The position numbers and the translations under genes were made by a program. A stretch of DNA of 64,000 nt from Spirodela intermedia (lineage: Eukaryota; Streptophyta; Magnoliopsida; Alismatales; Araceae). The notes under the pieces are model-generated. The model had not been told where the DNA came from. It did not search any database and worked only from the letters and a program-made list of their open reading frames with translations. Positions 51,906-62,829 of the stretch are shown piece by piece. How positions within the stretch are numbered: position 1 is the stretch's first letter; each line of letters begins with the position of its first letter. Location: positions 9,212,231 through 9,276,230 of the forward strand of contig LR746269.1 of the NCBI GenBank assembly GCA_902729315.2. Direction: 5' to 3'.

Positions 51906-52853
51906 TCAAGGGAGATCTTCAGGAATAGGGATAGAAGATGAGACCCTATTGTACACTAATCTATCTTTCATTGCTAGCTCTTTTTCTGGGTTATCTCTAC
52001 ACTTGTTGTAGAACATGACATAGATCACAACCTTGAGCGTGGCGATCAATAGATTGATACTGCAAATGACGAATAGTAAGACCATGTAGATGGCTTTCTT
52101 GTACCCTATCATGTATCCTAGCACAAAGAATAATAGATTGACAATAAGGGCAAGGAGGTTCATGAGAAGATTAGCCATAAACCCGAGACCCCTTTCTCCT
52201 TGGATGAGATCCGATGCCCTCCCCAATGCAGATAGCCCAAAATAGTCCTCCATAACTGAGACCACGATGCCTTGAAACCAGACCATTTCCAAGTATATAG
52301 TGAGGAGAAAGAGCAAGATAAATATGGCACTAGCAAGAGCTATGGACCCCATGGTAAAACCTCCACCGAATATGACAGCATATATCAATAAGAGGGAAAA
52401 GTTGAGATAACCACTGGCAATAAAAAAGACATAGAGCTTGGTGACCACCGGGCCCCTCCACGTTTTCCAAATCTTGAATATTAGGTCCTTGAGGGTCATC
52501 TCTTTCTCTTTTAAAGCCATCGCGATTGTGTAAATAACTGCCATGTCAAGGAGGGTTGAGAGCAGGATGGAGGCTAGTAAGTTTGCCACTTCTGCGATGA
52601 CCAACTTTCTGAGATCCAACACCAGCACTTGCATCTTTGGAGGCACAGACCCTGTGATCATTGACATGAACATTCCTATCATGACTGCTACAAGATGAAA
52701 GATGTAGAAGGAGAAGGCCCCGAGTAGAATGGAGAAAGGTAGGAAAAATATGAGCAAGATTAGGAGCAATTGCTTACGGCTCCTCCACAAGAGCTTCCAA
52801 GACTTCCACACCATTTCTAAGCTTCTAAGGGTTAGTCCCTCTTCCCTAGCCAT
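51906..52853 (-). CDS. polytopic membrane protein of plant-specific family, unknown function
   Basis: A single uninterrupted frame gives 315 residues from ATG 52853 (MAREEGLTLRSLEMVWKSWK). About six hydrophobic helices follow: LLLILLIFFLPFSILLGAF, LVAVMIGMFMSMITG, LLASILLSTLLDMAVIYTIA, LYVFFIASGYLNFSLLLIYA, IALASAIFILLFLLTIYLEM and ANLLMNLLALIVNLLFFVLG. The most family-like part is WFQGIVVSVMEDYFGLSALG and ASDLIQGERGLGF, shared with the gene at 57.7 kb, which lies on the other strand. The cytosolic tail ends VSSSIPIPEDLP. The layout recalls a large uncharacterised plant transmembrane family (At1g31130/At4g19950 types), whose members often lie in clusters. It survives as the only intact gene in a transposon-rich stretch. 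Confidence 0.8.
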   Translation of the reverse strand: MAREEGLTLRSLEMVWKSWKLLWRSRKQLLLILLIFFLPFSILLGAFSFYIFHLVAVMIGMFMSMITGSVPPKMQVLVLDLRKLVIAEVANLLASILLSTLLDMAVIYTIAMALKEKEMTLKDLIFKIWKTWRGPVVTKLYVFFIASGYLNFSLLLIYAVIFGGGFTMGSIALASAIFILLFLLTIYLEMVWFQGIVVSVMEDYFGLSALGRASDLIQGERGLGFMANLLMNLLALIVNLLFFVLGYMIGYKKAIYMVLLFVICSINLLIATLKVVIYVMFYNKCRDNPEKELAMKDRLVYNRVSSSIPIPEDLP

Positions 52854-52903
52854 GGCTACGACGTATTCCTTCCCTTCCAAATACTCAACATTCCCAAACT
52901 CTC

Positions 52904-52911
52904 TATTTATA
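52904..52911 (-). promoter_or_regulatory. TATA box for the 51.9 kb membrane-protein gene
   Basis: The minus strand has TATAAATA here, about 50 bp upstream of the ATG, which allows only a very short 5' UTR. A plausible core promoter by position and motif. Confidence 0.55.
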
Positions 52912-53704
52912 CTTGTTATGCCTTTCCGATGATAAATAACTCATGCTGTGTTTACTCCTTGTAGACAAGGAGCCTTCGTGGAAATTTCCTATATTGGGAA
53001 GAAATTCAAACTAAATTATACCTGTCCCTATAATGTATCCCTAGTCATCAATTAGTTATTGTATTTGAAAAAGTCATTAAACTTTATGGTTGAGAGTCGC
53101 ATTCTTGCTTTAAACTTAATACAAGTTGGTCTTGAAGGATTGAAGTCAATTAAATATTTGTCCCATCGAGCCATATTTTTGTGGTAGTAGATGGATGTTA
53201 AGTCGAACTCAACACTTATCCTATCTAACAAGAAATAAAAAGTAAAATAAAATAATCATGCATTTGTATAAAGCTTCATTGTGTGTCGACTAGTAGGATT
53301 TGGATGGATTTTCGTGATTAAAATAAAATAGATCTTCCAAATAGAAGGTGCCAATGCAGACATCAATTCTAATGACTTACCATACTAGTTGAAAATCTCT
53401 TCGATGTGAATGTGATGGTCTCCATTTTGAACACGACATCCATCAGTCTCGAACGTAATGTAAGTGGGATGTTGTATGTGAGAGATGGATTACAAAGTTG
53501 TTACATGGTTTCTAGTTGAACACATTTTTAGAAGGGGTGCCATGATTCTTTCATAGACATATAGTCTACCATTATTCTCGATTCTTCTTTGCCACTAGTA
53601 CAATGTTATTGTCCCTCCACTATAGTGAACTCATTAAATGGGTGGGATTAGTCAAACCTCATATATGGATAATCCTACAAATCTTCCGTGCCTAGGGAGA
53701 TAAT

Positions 53705-53955
53705 GGTTATTAGGCAAACATATAGATGATTATTTTGATCCATAGGGAGTACAGATTGTAGACTTCTCCATTGATAATGAGACCTAGAATGGAGAAAGCT
53801 TCTTGGAAGATGAGAAGGTGATTTTGAAAGACAAGACAAGAACCTTCATAATCAAGTATGTTGATGGTTACGTGATTAAAGTTATCCATGAGGTGCAAAC
53901 TATTCTTGATGTTTTTAGAACATTTCACACTGCAACGAATGTAAGCCAACATAAC
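53705..53955 (-). mobile_element. possible copia gag-pre-integrase fragment
   Basis: An 80-codon frame resembles the copia gag-pre-integrase pattern (LDYEGSCLVFQNHLLIFQ, then GLIINGEVYNLYSLW, recalling 'LDDEGY.v.F....L.i..G....NGLYtL'). No flanking domains are convincing. The similarity is weak and by eye only. The rest of 52912-54060 is AT-rich with no gene. Confidence 0.35.
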
Positions 53956-54059
53956 ATTACTTTACCAAGGACGGCCTAATCTGGATGAATTGACTAACCC
54001 AATTGGATATGATCTTAAATGATGACTAATCACAGTGGAATGATTTATACTTATCCAGG

Positions 54060-55093
54060 GTGTCCTATATTAGGGTATCACAACACATTATAAACCTATA
54101 CTATACTCATAAGAGAGGGACAATGTAACAAGGAGAACAAAGGCAGAAGAACAAAGGCTACATACATGCAACCCTTGTATTAGCCTTGATAATGTAACAA
54201 GGACCATATCATGACAATGACCACATATGAGAAGTCAATAATAGTGATCTAAAATATAGAAGGCCCATAAGCCAAATATCTTAAACCTACTAACCATGAT
54301 ATGGTAAAGGCTATATATTGACTATATCTAACACCCTCCTCAAACTCATGATGCAGTAAACATCAAAAGTTTGCTGAAAAGATGATCTTTTGAAAACATC
54401 CTACTAGTTGATTGAACATATCTTTGACTACACCCAACTGTGTTTGTGAGCCCGCAATAATTTGTGAAGAAAAACTAAATAAAAAATGTAGTTTTAAATT
54501 TATTGTTTTCTATTGAGAGAGTGGTCCCAAATTTGCACATATCTTTCAATACGCAAATACGGTGAAGCGGTCAAGTTCTGCACCTATCTCCAAAGTGAGC
54601 CACCAAGAGAGTAAGCAATAACATCTGATGCATAGACCAATGAGACCAAGATCTGATGAGGATCACTAAAAAGATAAGGAGAAGGGAACAATATCTGATA
54701 AGGATACCAATATATCAGAGGATGGAAGCCTTGGCTATGATAGATGAACAATACCTAGCTTTAATAAATGAACAAAAGTTAGCTCTATAGGACGAAGAAT
54801 ACCTAGCATTGATGAACAAAGAAAACCTAATTTTGATACCATGTTGGAAAATATAGAGAGGGAGGAGAGTGATACTATATTCACAAGACAAATGGATGAG
54901 GTGGTGGAAGAATGATAGGCCGCACATAGGCAACTCTCATATTACCATTATGTGATGTACCGACAATAAGATGACAATGACCAAATATGACAAGCCCATA
55001 ACAAGGCCCGAAATATAGAACACACATGAACCAAATATCTTATGCCTCTTAACTAAGATATGGTAAAGCCCATATTTACGACTATATCTAACA
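54060..55093 (-). mobile_element. TRIM-like non-autonomous LTR retrotransposon
   Basis: Two direct repeats flank about 500 bp. The right one (54842-55093, 252 bp) runs TGTTGG to CTAACA on the plus strand. The left one ends at 54333 with the same ACTATATCTAACA and starts near 54060. Shared parts include ATGACAATGACCA, CCAAATATCTTA and GATATGGTAAAG. Read on the minus strand, the right repeat is the 5' LTR (TGTTAGATATAGTC to TTTTCCAACA) and is followed at once by TGGTATCAAAATT, a primer-binding site of the initiator tRNA-Met type. The left LTR is preceded by the purine-rich GAGTTTGAGGAGGG, a polypurine tract. The interior has no coding capacity. The LTRs differ clearly, so insertion is old. No target-site duplication was confirmed. 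Confidence 0.72.
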
Positions 55094-55669
55094 TATGTAA
55101 CATCATGTCAAATAGACACTGTCAATCATTATTAAGCGGGGGACTTTGAATTTGGGAAACTCCCAACCGAGCTTACTTGTCTCCGGCCAGTATCCTATCT
55201 AAACTTGAATACGCATCCAGCCAACAAAAATGAAGTGGTCATGGATCCAAATCAGGTCAGAAAGTAGAAATTGTTACCCACTCTTGCCATCAGTGACCCA
55301 AATACAACGAGCTTTCTACCCTTTGATATATAATACAATTTTGCGTTCAGGCTATGAATGAGGAAGAAAGTTGTCATCACCTGAATCTAGATCTCATGTT
55401 TTATACTATTTTTTGTTTATGGAGCTGGATGGTAATCTTTGCAAGCACCTGGATCTTGATCCGTGCCTGGCATCGAGTTGATCTTCGAAAGTGAGAGACC
55501 CCCTGGGTTCTCCGTGTTCTATTCCGGCAACTATGGCCCAAGATTATTATTCTGTAGTCGATTAAAAGGTGATCAATGTTCTCTAGAAGGAGCACAACTA
55601 GTATGACTTTTGTGAACACAAGAATTAACTGATTGGAGTTATGTTCTCTAAAATACAATAAAATCGGAA
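55094..55669. repeat. segment homologous to 62.8-63.3 kb
   Basis: Between about 55300 and 55600 the sequence matches 62840-63270, for example GGCTATGAATG, GTGAGAGACC, CTGGGTTCTCC, then GATTAAAAGGTGATCAATGT and TCTC. Neither copy has a shared intact frame, so this looks like a diverged non-coding or formerly coding repeat. Confidence 0.7.
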
Positions 55670-56201
55670 TAGTGATTTCATGCTGTCATGTTATATTAAT
55701 TTCTTGTGACCTCATCATCCCAAATAGCAAATGAACTTGACCACACCAGCTTTATGTGACTTGTAACAAGAATCTTCCTCGAGCTTCCTCACTCTAAGAC
55801 AGCAGAACCCATATCAAGGTTAAATTTGAGCTATCATGCTGATGGGAGTTTGTTAAAAGCATGATATTACAATGTGAGCATTCAGCTAGCTATCTATCAT
55901 CAAATGTATAAATAAGCTGTATGTGTTCTAGAATTCTAATTGGAATATAAGCAATATCGAATTGAGAAATAAAGAAAATCGATGGTCGATGACGCTCTCC
56001 CTATCCCTCTTTTCTCTGTTACCATATGCCTCCCTCCCCTTACCTTCTGCACAACTTTCTTCCCTCTCTGCCTCTCGCGGTGTTTCTCTATTGCCGTTTT
56101 CTTTCTCTCTTTTCCTTTGTATTGGTTTCCTTTGTTACCGCCTTCTTGCCTATCCCATACTCACTTTGTCCCTCTTCCTTCCACGTTTTATTCCTCCGAT
56201 G

Positions 56202-56233
<32 letters not shown>

Positions 56234-58740
56234 GTATCTCTATGTTTCTCTCACTCTTTTACTTCTCTCCCTTGTAGTCCCCCCCCTCCCTTTCTTCCGC
56301 CCACCTTTGTTGAACCTCCCCTCCCCTCTCCGCCTCGCCAACTGCATATCTTGTGAAAAGTTTGTGGCGTTGACGCATTCCTCTGTAACGAGTGAAAGAA
56401 GACCAACAGGGGAGCACGGATGCAGCTGAAGTTTTATTACATATGGAAATGTTCTAAACATCAGTTTTCTCTTGTAGGAGACACTTGAAATCCGGTAGCC
56501 GAAAATTGTGTTGACCGGTCACCGTCCATTATGGTGAGGACAATCTCTGACCGGTCACCGTCCTCCTCAGGAAATTTCTATGAGCGGTCTCATTCTAAAT
56601 GAATCTGCTAGAAATTGAATTTCCTTCCAATGACATAAATCTCTGGCTGACTATTATGTAGCTGCCTGGAAAAGTTGTTCAAAACCTTATCTGAGTTGGC
56701 GTGGATTGTCATCGTCTATCTGATTAGGACACGCTCCGCTGCCTTCTCGCTCGTTAGACAAAAACCATACAGTTACCTATCAGGGTTAACATAAAAATAA
56801 ATGCCTCACTAAATGGAGATAACGCCTTTGACATTTTGTGCTGCCATTTGAAATCGCATTCTTTTTAAGGGATGGTAGCTGACTACCGCGGTAATCAAGG
56901 ATATGAAGGAATTTTGTGTGACGGAGAGAGGGAGAGAGAGAGAGAGAGGGACAGCCGCAGCTACAAGTGGGCGTTCCTCCTTCATCGAGTATTTCGTGGA
57001 ACAAGCTGGTGGCTGATAACATTTTCCCCCTTTTGGGTGACGCCTTCGTTCTCACCGGCCGTGTATGTGCTTATCTTTATGGATTATCAGAAAGCCACAA
57101 AGGATTGAAAACTAAGGCCGAGTGCTCATTGGAAACCAGAGTTCTCACTTTCTGTACCTAACTTCAATAGACATCTCTTTTGCACTGAGAATTCCAAGAC
57201 CCGTGCGACATTGCTCGTATGTGATTTGGAATGCTTGAGCCATAGAAGACAAATGTGAGTGGAATTTGAGGTTCACGCCGTGAACTCCAATGCGGGATAG
57301 CCAAAGTATTGAGTCCATTGCCATTACTTGTACCGCTAAGCGTTCGTTATCGTTATACATGGATTTGACACTTACCGTGTAGAAAAGGCTATCTTCCCTA
57401 TTAGGATGTGCAACTAAACCGATCTTCTAAGAGGATCAGTCAATTGCCACTTTCCTCAACTTCGGGTGTTACCTCAACCACATTTAAGTTTTGTTCCTAC
57501 CTAGGGAGACAAGCTTCAAGAAGTTTCCGTCATGATTCTTCCCCGAACTTAACTTGCCACAGACCGCATTAGCCATAGAGAGACCTTTCGGAATGGGTAT
57601 GACGAACATAAATAGAAGGAAGAGGGAGGTAAGAGGGGACTGAGTACAACAGGAAGCAAGATACTTAGCCAAGCCATGGGTAAGAAGACGGTCAAAGGGA
57701 TTCTTCGAAAAGCTGTAAGTCTTTTTTGGCAGAGCTGTAAGCCCATGTTCTCCACCCTTCTGATCATTCCTATACTCAGTTATCGTTGGTTCTCTAAACT
57801 CTCATCTGTCAACGACTCTTCAACTCAAAACTTTCTAATGAAGCTACAAGCCCTAGGCAATATGCAGGCAGGTACTTGGGGTTTTGATGTGCTCGTCAAT
57901 AATATACTGAATGATCTCCTGCATATTGCCAGTCCCTTCTTCATTGAGATGTGGACTAATTACCTTCTCAGATCGTTCATCGTGATGGCATTCCTTTACA
58001 TCGTCGCCGTGGTCAGAGAGAGCAGGACGGTGACCATAAAGGTTCTTGCCATCAGGATTCGGAGGACGTGGATGGGCCTGATAGCCACGAGCCTCTACGT
58101 ACACATCCTCAGCAGCGGTTACCTAGGCGTCTGCATGCTGCTGATGTGTACTGTCGCTTCGATTGGTGGTGTTTCCACTACGTCTCTTGCCTTGATCGCG
58201 GCCATGGCCATCCTGGTATTTCTTCTCTTCGTACACTTCAACATGCTTTGGTCCCAAGGCGTTGTGGTCTCCGTGATGGAGGGACGCTCCGGGTTAGATG
58301 CTCTAGCGAGGGCAGCGGAGTATGTCCGAGGCATGAAGGGACTAGGGTTCCGAGTAAACATTCTCTTACTCCTGCTTGCGGTCTTGGCCTATATGTTGAT
58401 CCCAGCTGTGACAACTCTTCTCCCATTGCCCAATCTGATTAGTTTCATCATACGGTCGTTAGTCCCCCTGCTGGAGATTGTGCTAATCCATGCTGTCAAT
58501 GTCGTGTTCTACTACGAGTGCCAGGAGAATCAAGAAGCGGCCACAAAGCTGGAGAAAGCTTACACGAAGGCTTTACACGAGGAATGATTTGTCTAACCCT
58601 AAGTCTTGAGAGATGTATAAGCTTTGTGACTATTCACGAGGTGGATGTTTTCTGTCACCTGTAGAAGTCCATAATTCCGCCTTTGTGGTTGTTTTCTCAT
58701 TCGTCAATATCAATATGCCTTTTATATTTGGCGAAAAAAC
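55670..58740. repeat. unit A of a diverged tandem segmental duplication
   Basis: This 3-kb unit pairs with 58850-61830. Matching landmarks include TTCATGCTGTCATGTTA (55678 / 58866), GACCTCATCATCCCAAA (55709 / 58898), TCCTCGAGCTTCCT (55776 / 58965), TTCTTGCCTATCCCA (56143 / 59111), GTTGTTCAAAACCTTATCTG (56673 / 59711), TAATCAAGGA-type DNA beside (GA)n (56890 / 59937), ACTAAGGCCGAGTGCTCATT (57111 / 60171), the open frame, and AAGTCCATAATTCCG (58665 / 61744). Unit A has a (TC)n run at 56201-56229 and two GACCGGTCACCGTCC copies at about 56513 and 56555. Confidence 0.85.
57676..58587 (+). CDS. polytopic membrane protein, intact copy of the duplicated gene
   Basis: A single-exon frame of 303 residues (MGKKTVKGILRKAVSLFWQS). 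Helices are predicted at about 19-38, 100-120, 137-158, 165-190 and 235-262, for example FIVMAFLYIVAVV, LYVHILSSGYLGVCMLLMCT, ALIAAMAILVFLLFVHFNML and ILLLLLAVLAYMLIPAVTTL. The core WSQGVVVSVMEGRSGLDALA, RAAEYVRGMKGLGFRVN marks the same family as the 51.9 kb protein. The tail is charged (YECQENQEAATKLEKAYTKA). An ATAAATAG element near 57609, about 65 bp upstream, may be its TATA box; the pseudogene copy has AGAAATAG at the equivalent place. Function unknown. Confidence 0.8.
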   Translation: MGKKTVKGILRKAVSLFWQSCKPMFSTLLIIPILSYRWFSKLSSVNDSSTQNFLMKLQALGNMQAGTWGFDVLVNNILNDLLHIASPFFIEMWTNYLLRSFIVMAFLYIVAVVRESRTVTIKVLAIRIRRTWMGLIATSLYVHILSSGYLGVCMLLMCTVASIGGVSTTSLALIAAMAILVFLLFVHFNMLWSQGVVVSVMEGRSGLDALARAAEYVRGMKGLGFRVNILLLLLAVLAYMLIPAVTTLLPLPNLISFIIRSLVPLLEIVLIHAVNVVFYYECQENQEAATKLEKAYTKALHEE

Positions 58741-59962
58741 TTATTACTCTTCATGAACTTAAACGTGTAAGGTGGGATCATGGGACCAATCATGAGGAAT
58801 GAAAAGGCTAAGTGACCAAAAGAGCAAATGACTTAGACGAGTATAAGATATTGGAATGATGAATTCATGCTGTCATGTTAGATTAATTCCTTACGACCTC
58901 ATCATCCCAAAAGAGCAAATGACCTTGATCACACTAGCTCTAAGAGAATTGTAACGAGAACCTTCCTCGAGCTTCCTGACCCTCAGACAGTATAGCTCCC
59001 CTCTCCTTCCGGACCGCTTTCTTCTCTCTCTGCCTCTCTTGGTGTTTCTCTGTTCTCCTTTTCTCTATGTCTCTCTTTGCCTATGTGTATCGGCATCGAT
59101 CTTTACTGCCCTCTTGCCTATCCCAGAGTCTTTCTCACTCTGTCCTTGCTCTGCCCTCAATGTGTATCGACATTGATCCAGTCGCCCTGGCTTGGAACAA
59201 TATAGTACGTCCTTGTGGCTCGCTGCCGCCTGCCCCCATTGTCACCGCCATCACCATCACTACTGCCTCCATCCCTGCCTACGCTTGTTCTGCCTTCGCC
59301 GCCATTTTCCACTCTCTCCTGTCTCTCCGGTTAGGGTTTAACCCTGTTTCACGAGCCCAGACCTTCCCGGCCCCATCGCCCCATTTCCTCTCGGTCGCCT
59401 AGCTTGAACCACTTTGTTCGCCAGTCCGAGCCAACCCGGGTCAACCGGCCTGCACCGGGTTGCCATACCGGCTCGAACAATGCCGGACAGACTGGACTGT
59501 CTGCTCTGCGCCGGTCCCTCGCATTGGGTTTGAACCACCCCGTAAGACCTGCTTCGTGCCAAGTCACTGGGTCACTGGTCAACACTTTGCTCAACGGACA
59601 GTGGATAACAAGTTGGTCAACGAAACTCAAGTCGCTCGAGAGATCATAGGATAACTACCCGGCACGTTCAGTTGAGCATAATCCGTCATAAATGGCGGCA
59701 CCCCGTGATAAGGTTGTTCAAAACCTTATCTGGATTGACATGGATTGGTGTTGCTTCTCTGATTAGGACACCTCGTTCAATCCCTTCTTGCTCTTCGGTC
59801 AAGAATCGTATAGTTACCGGCCAGGTTTAGTAGAAAAATGTATCCTTGACTAAATGACGAAATCGTGTCTGACTTTCTGTGTTGGCATTTTAAGACGTAT
59901 TCTGTTTGAGTCGTACTCGCTAGTTAACAACCATAGTAATCAAGGCAAGGAATGAATTTCGC

Positions 59963-59964
<2 letters not shown>

Positions 59965-60023
<59 letters not shown>
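59965..60023. repeat. (GA)n microsatellite, about 59 bp
   Basis: A GA array inside duplication unit B. Unit A has only a short interrupted GA run at the same place (about 56923-56950), so the array lengthened or shrank after duplication. Confidence 0.95.
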
Positions 60024-60027
<4 letters not shown>

Positions 60028-60722
60028 ATAGCGATAACTGCAAGCGAGCATTCCTACTACGTCGAGTCGAGCTTTCTGTGGAACGAGACGCCAGCTGAAA
60101 AGATTTTTGACATTTTTGGTGATGACTGCGTTATCTCCAAGAACTACCAGAAAAGACATGGACGAGAGGAAACTAAGGCCGCGTGCTCATTGGAAACCAG
60201 AGTTCTCGCTCTAAACATCAAGACAGATAATTCCAAGGCGCCGGCGAGATTTCTCGTACGCGCTTTGGAATACTTGAGCCGTACAAGACAGATATATTAG
60301 TGGAAGTTGACGTTCCTGCCGTCAACCCCATTGCGAGCTAGCAGGTAAACGTTTTATTGACTCCATTGCAATTATTTATACTGTCAAACGTTCGATATCG
60401 TAATACATAGATTTGACGCTCGCCGTGTAGAAAAAGGCAATCCTCCCCAATGAGATGTGCACCTAAAGCCGATTTTCTAAAAGGAACGGTTACTTGACGC
60501 TTTCTTTGACTTCGGCTGTCACCTCAACCGCGTTGAAATCTTGTTCCCACCCAAGGAGATCGAGTTTCAATAAGAAGCGCCATGATTCTCCCCCGAATTT
60601 AACCTGTCAGTGACTGCATCACCCATAGAGCAACCTTTTGGCGTGGATAGGAAGAGCAGAAATAGAAAGAGGGGTGTGAGAGGCGACGGAATACAGCAGG
60701 AAACAAAATAGACGGAGAAGCC

Positions 60723-61634
60723 ATGGGTAAGGCGGCGCCTAGACCGTTGACGGCCAAGGGGATTCTTCGGAAAGGTGTAAAGCTTTTCTGGAGGAGCTGT
60801 AAGACCATGTATTTCACCATTCTTATAATTCCTGTACTAAGCTATTTCAGTTACTCTGAAGACTTTCTAGGCACCTTGGTCAATGCCCCTTCACCTGAAG
60901 ACTTTATACCGAAGCCAAAAATCCTTGGCACCTTGCAGGCAGGCACTTTGGTATATGATAAGTTCTTAGAGAGTATACTGAATGATGTCTTGCAGATTGC
61001 CAGAGCCATTACCATTGAGTTATGGATCTTTACGCTTCTCAATTCGTTCATTGTGATGATGATCCTTTACATCGTCGCCATGGTCAATGAGAGTGGGAAT
61101 GTTGGCATCAGGTTCTCACCTTCAGGATCCGGAGGACTTGGATGGGTTTGTTGGCCACAAATCTTTCTGGTTACTTTCTCGCCACGGGTTACCTGGTCTT
61201 TTGCATATTGCTGATGGGTACTGTCGCTTTAATTGTGGGGTTTCTGTAGCGTCTCTTTCCTTCATTTCGGCCATGGTCATCCTGGCATCTTTTCTCCTTG
61301 TACACTTCAGCGTGCTTTGGTCTCGGCATTATGGTCTCCGTGATGGAGGAAGGACGCTTCGGATTAGACGCTCTAGCAAGGGCAGCAGAGCACGCACGTA
61401 CGATGGCTGAAGGGAGTAGGGTTCCGACTACTCTTTCTCACATCTCTCCTTGTGACCTTGGCCTATACTTTTGTCCGACCCATGACATCTCTTCCCCCAT
61501 TGCCCAATCTGATCAGTTTGATTATTCAATCGTTAGTCTACCTGCTGGGTATTGTGTTAACCCAGGCCGTCAACGTGGTGTTCTACTTTGAGTGCCAGGA
61601 GAATCATAAAGAAGCGGCCACAAAGGAAGGATAA
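60723..61634 (+). pseudogene. frameshifted copy of the 57.7 kb membrane-protein gene
   Basis: It starts like its neighbour (ATGGGTAAG; then KGILRKGVKLFWRSCKTM and LYIVAMVNESGN), keeping frame for about 130 residues. Against the intact copy it then loses one base near 61105-61120, one near 61235-61250 and two near 61322. After each break the homologous residues continue in another frame (RIRRTWMGLLATN-type, then SVMEEGRFGLDALARAAEHA, then LPPLPNLISLIIQSLVYLLG and NVVFYFECQENHKEAAT). The end (GGATAACTTAA) is also shortened. It cannot encode the full membrane protein; a truncated N-terminal product of 163 residues remains possible. The breaks are too many for simple sequencing error but deserve a read check. 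Confidence 0.8.
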
Positions 61635-61830
61635 CTTAACGTACACAAGGGTTTTAACCGAGCAACTGTGAGGCCACACTCGAGTCTTGGGATGGAGAAG
61701 CTTTGTGGCTATTAACTGGGCGGATGTTCTCCGCCACATGTACAAGTCCATAATTCCGACGTTTGTTGTTGTTTTCTCACGCATGAATGTTAATATGGCT
61801 GTTCTATATGGCAAAGCACTTCTTAATATT

Positions 61831-62829
61831 TGTTAAGTTATTAGTGGAAGATATTTATAGATAAAAAGTGTAATAAAGATCTAGGCAAACTTTATGAGAA
61901 GTGGGAGCTTTCTATAAGGCCCATCAAAAGGATATTGTGCCTCATAAGGGAAGCTCTAACTGAAGCTAAATAGCTCATCAAAATGACTAGTGTTGAGCAA
62001 TGACTTGAATCTGAGCACGGGTTTAACAGTGTAACAACAAGCACAATGCGCATAAATCCACAAAGTAATAGATATCCAAGAAGGGAGAAAAGTGATGTGT
62101 GTGTAATGTAAAACGAAGAGCCTGATACATCTTCTCACATCCATTAAAAGGACAGGCTAAATTCTATTATGAATGAGGAAATCATACAACTATGGAGCAG
62201 AATAAAGACCCAAACTAAGCCAAAAAGAAGAGAAAGCTGATCCTCAACATCTGCCATCGAAGTAGGCTATCAAGTATCTCCACTAAGTAGGCTTTGTGGG
62301 TTCTTTGATGAGTATACAAATCCATCTCTATTAAAGAGAGCATATGAGGGCGTGTTGCGTGAGCACTGTGTGCTGCTGCACTGAAGATTGTAAGACAATA
62401 TTTTCACTCCAAAAGGAATAAAAAGATCCTTGTGCAATTGTGGACATAGGAGTGTTCTCTGAGTCATATTAAATTTATTAACTCTTCATTCTTGCGTCTC
62501 TCTTCCTATTATCTTTCTAATGTGTTATGCATCCGTCTATCACTGTGAAGAAGAGAATGAGGACCTTTGGCTTCTACCAACTCATCAAAACTAATCAATT
62601 TATTCCAATTTTTATGAACGTACGATAATTTCAACAGAAAAGAGAGACACATGACCTTCAGATTCTGGGTCATCTCATACCTGCCGCCCTCCTTAGGGTT
62701 TTCCAGAACGCCTGGGCCACCAGTTTTGGGCCAGCTGGGTCAAAACAAAACCTTCTTGCTCCTATCTATTTTTGAAGTGATATGCTAAAGACGAAAAGTA
62801 GGCCAGGATTATTTTTTTTACCCATGTTA
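61831..62829. other. AT-rich intergenic DNA
   Basis: No gene, repeat or RNA that I can recognise. Open frames are short and lack family resemblance. Confidence 0.4.

Larger units (their letters stand above)
58850..61830. repeat. unit B of the tandem segmental duplication
   Basis: It pairs with 55670-58740, with gene starts 3047 bp apart. It differs by a GC-rich block at about 59290-59650 with no counterpart in unit A (rich in AACCGG/CCGGGT and GGTCAAC motifs) and by a longer (GA)n array at 59965-60023. It holds the frameshifted gene copy. Confidence 0.85.

Noticed and set aside
55962-56429. Ser/Leu/Phe/Pro-rich plus frame of 155 codons
   Set aside because: Pyrimidine-rich DNA opens all frames; unit B of the duplication does not keep the frame.
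59338-59654. Possible tRNA or small gene in the GC-rich block of unit B
   Set aside because: GGGTTTGAACCACC resembles a T-loop by chance, but no cloverleaf could be drawn; frames are unlike between strands and match no family.
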